A stretch of 15,905 bases of DNA, taken from positions 1 to 15,905 of the forward strand of contig JAGGSM010000080.1 of the NCBI GenBank assembly GCA_021159105.1. Reading direction: 5' to 3'. Made by a program: the position numbers and the translations under genes. Below the pieces are notes generated by a model. That model did not search any database. It was given only the letters and a program-made list of their open reading frames with translations, and had not been told where the DNA came from. This DNA comes from Candidatus Bipolaricaulota bacterium. GTDB lineage: Bacteria; Bipolaricaulota; Bipolaricaulia; UBA7950; UBA9294. Below, piece after piece: positions 13,607 to 15,905 of this stretch; the stretch's first letter is position 1; each line of letters starts with the position of its first letter.

Positions 13607-14509
13607 TCAGTGCCCGCTTTCTCCCGCATGCTTCTGTACGATTCTGGCCTTGATCTGAGCAATCAGGTCCTTAGTGGTTGGTTCGAACATATCCGGTGCC
13701 AGGCCGGGCGGGAGGGTCGGCTTGGGAAGCCCTAGACGCTGATGCAGGTGAAGCGCATTCACCACGCTCTGCCCTAGGTGGCAATTGTTGCTAAATACAT
13801 AGCTTGCCTTGGCTTTAGGAGCAGCCTTCTCAACTCGCCTTCCCCACCCGTCAAGCTGATCATCGTCATACATGTAGTCGTAACGGTCGCTCGGGGTTGG
13901 GTGGTTCCACCACATCTTCGCGTTCCTGCCGTGTAGCCGGTAGTAGGCGACGTCGGATGTTACGATGCCGCTCGGCTTGGGAAGACCAGGTAGAGGGGGT
14001 AGATCCACATTGACAAACCCGAGGCCGAGTCTCTTGAGCATGTCGTAGGTATCCTGCGTGTACCAGCTTTCGTGGCGAAACTCGATGTTCAGCGGGATGC
14101 TATCCCCGTTGATCGCATCCGCCAAGCGCTTGAGGTGTTCTCTCCCCTCCTGGGATGCCTTGAACGAGAAAGGAAACTGTGCGAGAAGACCGCCCAACTG
14201 TCCTGCTTCGATCAGCGGAGCGATGCTGTCCATAAATACTGGGATCACGGATGAAAGCTCTTCCCTGTTGTGCGTCATCTCCTTTGGTACCTTGACGACA
14301 AACGTGAAATCCGGTGGGACTTTGCGCAACATGTTCTCGAACATCGATGGCGCGGGAATGCGGTAGTAGCTGGTGTTGATCTCAACACAGTCGAACATCC
14401 TGGCGTAGTAAGATAGAAACTGTCCTGCCTTCATCCCCTTTGGGTAGACCGTGCCCAGCCAGTCTTTGAAGCTGTAGCCCGAAGTGCCTACGTGAATAGT
14501 CGCTGCCAT
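13607..14509 (-). CDS. DUF72 / YecE family protein
   Basis: The 300-residue protein begins MAATIHVGTSGYSFKDW at ATG 14509; a longer in-frame extension upstream would translate intergenic repeats. Family features are HVGTSGYSF (6-14), CVEINTSYYRIP (41-52), LLAQFPFSF (108-116), IEFRHESWY (142-150), YYRLHGRN (189-196) and FSNNCHLGQSVVNA (239-252). DUF72 proteins have a TIM-barrel-like fold and no established biochemical role. It is cytoplasmic by sequence. It is convergent with the VWA-RTX gene. There is no ribosome binding site before the ATG, and a possible promoter would give an almost leaderless mRNA. The real function is unknown to me. Confidence 0.92.
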   Translation of the reverse strand: MAATIHVGTSGYSFKDWLGTVYPKGMKAGQFLSYYARMFDCVEINTSYYRIPAPSMFENMLRKVPPDFTFVVKVPKEMTHNREELSSVIPVFMDSIAPLIEAGQLGGLLAQFPFSFKASQEGREHLKRLADAINGDSIPLNIEFRHESWYTQDTYDMLKRLGLGFVNVDLPPLPGLPKPSGIVTSDVAYYRLHGRNAKMWWNHPTPSDRYDYMYDDDQLDGWGRRVEKAAPKAKASYVFSNNCHLGQSVVNALHLHQRLGLPKPTLPPGLAPDMFEPTTKDLIAQIKARIVQKHAGESGH

Positions 14510-14516
14510 ACATCTT

Positions 14517-14545
14517 ATCGTAGTCGTAGGGCACCATCGCGGCAA
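14517..14545 (-). promoter_or_regulatory. Possible promoter giving a leaderless DUF72 mRNA
   Basis: On the minus strand TTGCCG (14545-14540) and TACGAT (14522-14517) are 17 bases apart, and the ATG at 14509 begins seven bases after the -10 element. The match is moderate, so this is tentative. Confidence 0.35.
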
Positions 14546-14588
14546 GAATGCAGGAAACAGCGCTCCAGATTGCGTACGATAGAGAGAA

Positions 14589-14795
14589 CGGAACTCGGAA
14601 CGCGGAGTGCGGAATGTGGAACCGGCAGCGGGGGAAAGACTGCCCACCACGAAGGACAAGAAGAACACGAAGGGGAAAAGCATTTTTCACGCGAAGAGCG
14701 ACAAGAAAGCAAAGGAAAGAGAGTAGCACGCAGAAAAGTAGCTGCTGCATTACTGGCAAAGAGAGGCGTGCGCTTTCCTCGTGTCCTTCGTGGTG
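14589..14795. repeat. Composite intergenic repeat: 7-bp tandem units plus 14-bp inverted repeat
   Basis: The gene-free stretch 14510-14871 holds two repeat parts. Five 7-base units of the form CGGAAnn (14589-14623) come first. Then CACCACGAAGGACA (14645-14658) recurs perfectly in inverted form as TGTCCTTCGTGGTG (14782-14795), enclosing 123 bases, with a related ACACGAAGG at about 14664-14672. Similar strings are, from memory, common in intergenic DNA of many environmental bacteria and often get mistranslated as short genes. No coding sequence or transposase is visible inside. After 14795 I see only the ribosome binding site of the next gene. Confidence 0.6.
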
Positions 14796-14871
14796 AGTAG
14801 CTATCGGAGCACAGAGCGAAATCCGGAGCGGAAAGAAGGCAACGTAGTTTTGATGCCTTGAAGGAGATCAG

Positions 14872-15905
14872 TTGAGAGTGATACTTGCGGTGCGTGACCT
14901 GAGCAAGACGTATGCTTCGCACGATCTGTTCGACCACCTGTCGATCACGTTCCACGAGGATGAGCGTGTCGGGCTGATCGGGCCGAACGGAGCGGGGAAG
15001 ACGACGCTGTTGCGTATCCTTGCCGGCATCGAGCCCGCCGACTCCGGATCGGTCGACCGAAGCAAAGAGGCGTGCATCTCCTACCTCCCGCAGATCGATG
15101 TCTTCCCTCCCGGGATAACGGTCGAGGATGCGCTCCTCGCGGCGCTCTCAGATCTTCCTATGGAGGACTACGAGCGGCCGGTGCGAGCACGCAAGATGAT
15201 GAGGCGTCTAGGGTTCGAGGACGGAAGCGTGCTCGTCGAGAATCTGTCCGGAGGTTGGCGTAAGCGCCTGGCGATCGGTTGCAGTCTGGTGCAGGAGCCG
15301 GATCTGCTGCTGATGGATGAGCCGACCAATCACCTTGATCTGCAGGGGATCGATTGGCTGGAGCGCTTCCTGGAACGCTCGCGCATCTCGTTTGTCGTCA
15401 CCACGCACGATCGCTACTTCCTGGAGCGCATCACCGACCGCATCGTAGAGCTCAATCCCCGTTATCGCGATGGGTTCTTCAGCGTGAGCGGACACTACAG
15501 CGACTTTTTGGAGAAACGCCAGGCGTTCCTACAGGCGGAGGACGAGGAGAGGCGCGCGCTTGCTGGCGAGGTCCGGCGCGAAGTGGAGTGGCTGCGGCGC
15601 GGGCCAAAGGCGCGAGGGACGAAGGCCTCATACCGAGTCGATGCGGCGCACGAGAAGATCGAGCGCCTCTCCGAGGTGAAGCGCCGCCAGCGCAAGGGGG
15701 CTGACCTGGAGATCGGCTTTCGCTCCACAGGCCGCCGTACCAACGACCTGATCATCGCCAAGGGGATCACGAAGTCGCTCGGAGGGAAGGATCTCTTCCG
15801 CGATCTGGACGCGTTCGTCACCCGCGATACGCGGCTCGGCATAGCCGGGAACAACGCATCAGGAAAGACCACGCTGCTGCGCGTGCTGGCACAGAAGCTT
15901 CAGCG
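14872..15905 (+). CDS. ABC-F ATPase, Uup-like, 3' end outside the window
   Basis: TTG 14872 follows AAGGAGA (14861-14867) at good spacing; GTG 14878 is an in-frame alternative. The frame is open to the window end, giving 344 residues of a protein that should reach about 600. The first ATPase domain has Walker A GPNGAGKTT (37-45), signature LSGGWRKR (125-132), Walker B LLLMDEPTNHLD (145-156) and H-loop His179 in TTHDRYF. A charged linker with WLRRGPKARGTKASYR follows, and the second Walker A GNNASGKTT (326-334) begins the second domain. No membrane segment is present, as in the ABC-F class of soluble, ribosome-associated translation factors. The RRGPKARGTK linker resembles Uup. A resistance role is possible for ABC-F proteins but has no support here. 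I see no clear promoter upstream. Confidence 0.92.
   Translation, partial: MRVILAVRDLSKTYASHDLFDHLSITFHEDERVGLIGPNGAGKTTLLRILAGIEPADSGSVDRSKEACISYLPQIDVFPPGITVEDALLAALSDLPMEDYERPVRARKMMRRLGFEDGSVLVENLSGGWRKRLAIGCSLVQEPDLLLMDEPTNHLDLQGIDWLERFLERSRISFVVTTHDRYFLERITDRIVELNPRYRDGFFSVSGHYSDFLEKRQAFLQAEDEERRALAGEVRREVEWLRRGPKARGTKASYRVDAAHEKIERLSEVKRRQRKGADLEIGFRSTGRRTNDLIIAKGITKSLGGKDLFRDLDAFVTRDTRLGIAGNNASGKTTLLRVLAQKLQ

Noticed and set aside
13594..13615. GGGCAC/GTGCCC hairpin over the DUF72 stop codon
   Set aside because: Only six pairs, a ten-base loop and no T-run on the minus strand; too weak to call a terminator.
14510..14683. In-frame extension of the DUF72 gene
   Set aside because: The added residues translate intergenic repeats; the conserved family start is MAATIHVGTSGY.
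14492..14800. Plus-strand open frames of about 100 residues
   Set aside because: They overlap the DUF72 start and translate the CGGAA and CACGAAGG repeats into low-complexity, charged peptides.

Overview
The window reads as ordinary bacterial chromosome, GC-rich by eye. It has strong AAGGAGG-type ribosome binding sites, several TTG and GTG starts, and promoters close to the sigma-70 consensus. Nothing in it is phage or transposon. I cannot place the organism firmly. The tight plsX-fabHDG-acpP operon, the stand-alone formimino-THF cyclodeaminase-type protein, the methyltransferase and PUA-like domain on separate genes, and the Sec-exported VWA/RTX/PKD-type proteins would suit a deep-branching, uncultured lineage such as Bipolaricaulota (OP1). 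That is a low-confidence guess from memory.

Layout. (1) 2-1450: two tandem thiol-redox genes. The first is cut by the window edge and joins a thioredoxin-like domain to a CcdA/DsbD-type membrane domain. The second is a Sec-exported thioredoxin-like protein with a CPHC site. (2) 1490-2696: a SigB/SigF-type sigma factor with its own extended -10 promoter, then a 98-residue acidic orphan. (3) 2704-4202, minus strand: an exported VWA protein with a strong promoter. (4) 4387-8470: a consensus promoter, tRNA-Leu(GAG), then plsX-fabH-fabD-fabG-acpP with overlapping or nearly abutting genes, closed by an intrinsic terminator. This covers phosphate acyltransferase, initiation ketoacyl synthase, malonyl transacylase, ketoacyl reductase and acyl carrier protein; the second condensing enzyme, dehydratase and enoyl reductase are not here. 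(5) 8538-11304: a probable operon of FTCD_C-type protein, metallophosphoesterase, RNA m5C methyltransferase and a PUA-like RNA-binding protein. (6) 11335-13522: a promoter with a CRP-type palindrome near -42, then a 676-residue exported protein with a VWA domain, twelve RTX nonapeptides and three Cys-rich PKD-like modules, then a terminator hairpin. (7) 13607-14509, minus strand: a DUF72/YecE protein. (8) 14510-14871: no gene, but a composite repeat. (9) 14872 to the end: the first part of a Uup-like ABC-F ATPase.

A possible common thread is exported Cys-rich proteins. Both VWA proteins have a signal peptide and unusually many cysteines, and the window opens with thiol-disulfide machinery that could fold such proteins. 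I find no clearly new multi-gene system. The most distinctive items are the VWA-RTX-PKD-like protein with its CRP-like class II promoter, the split methyltransferase/PUA pair whose ribosome binding site lies inside codons for a conserved glycine motif, and the tRNA promoter that seems to feed the fatty-acid operon.
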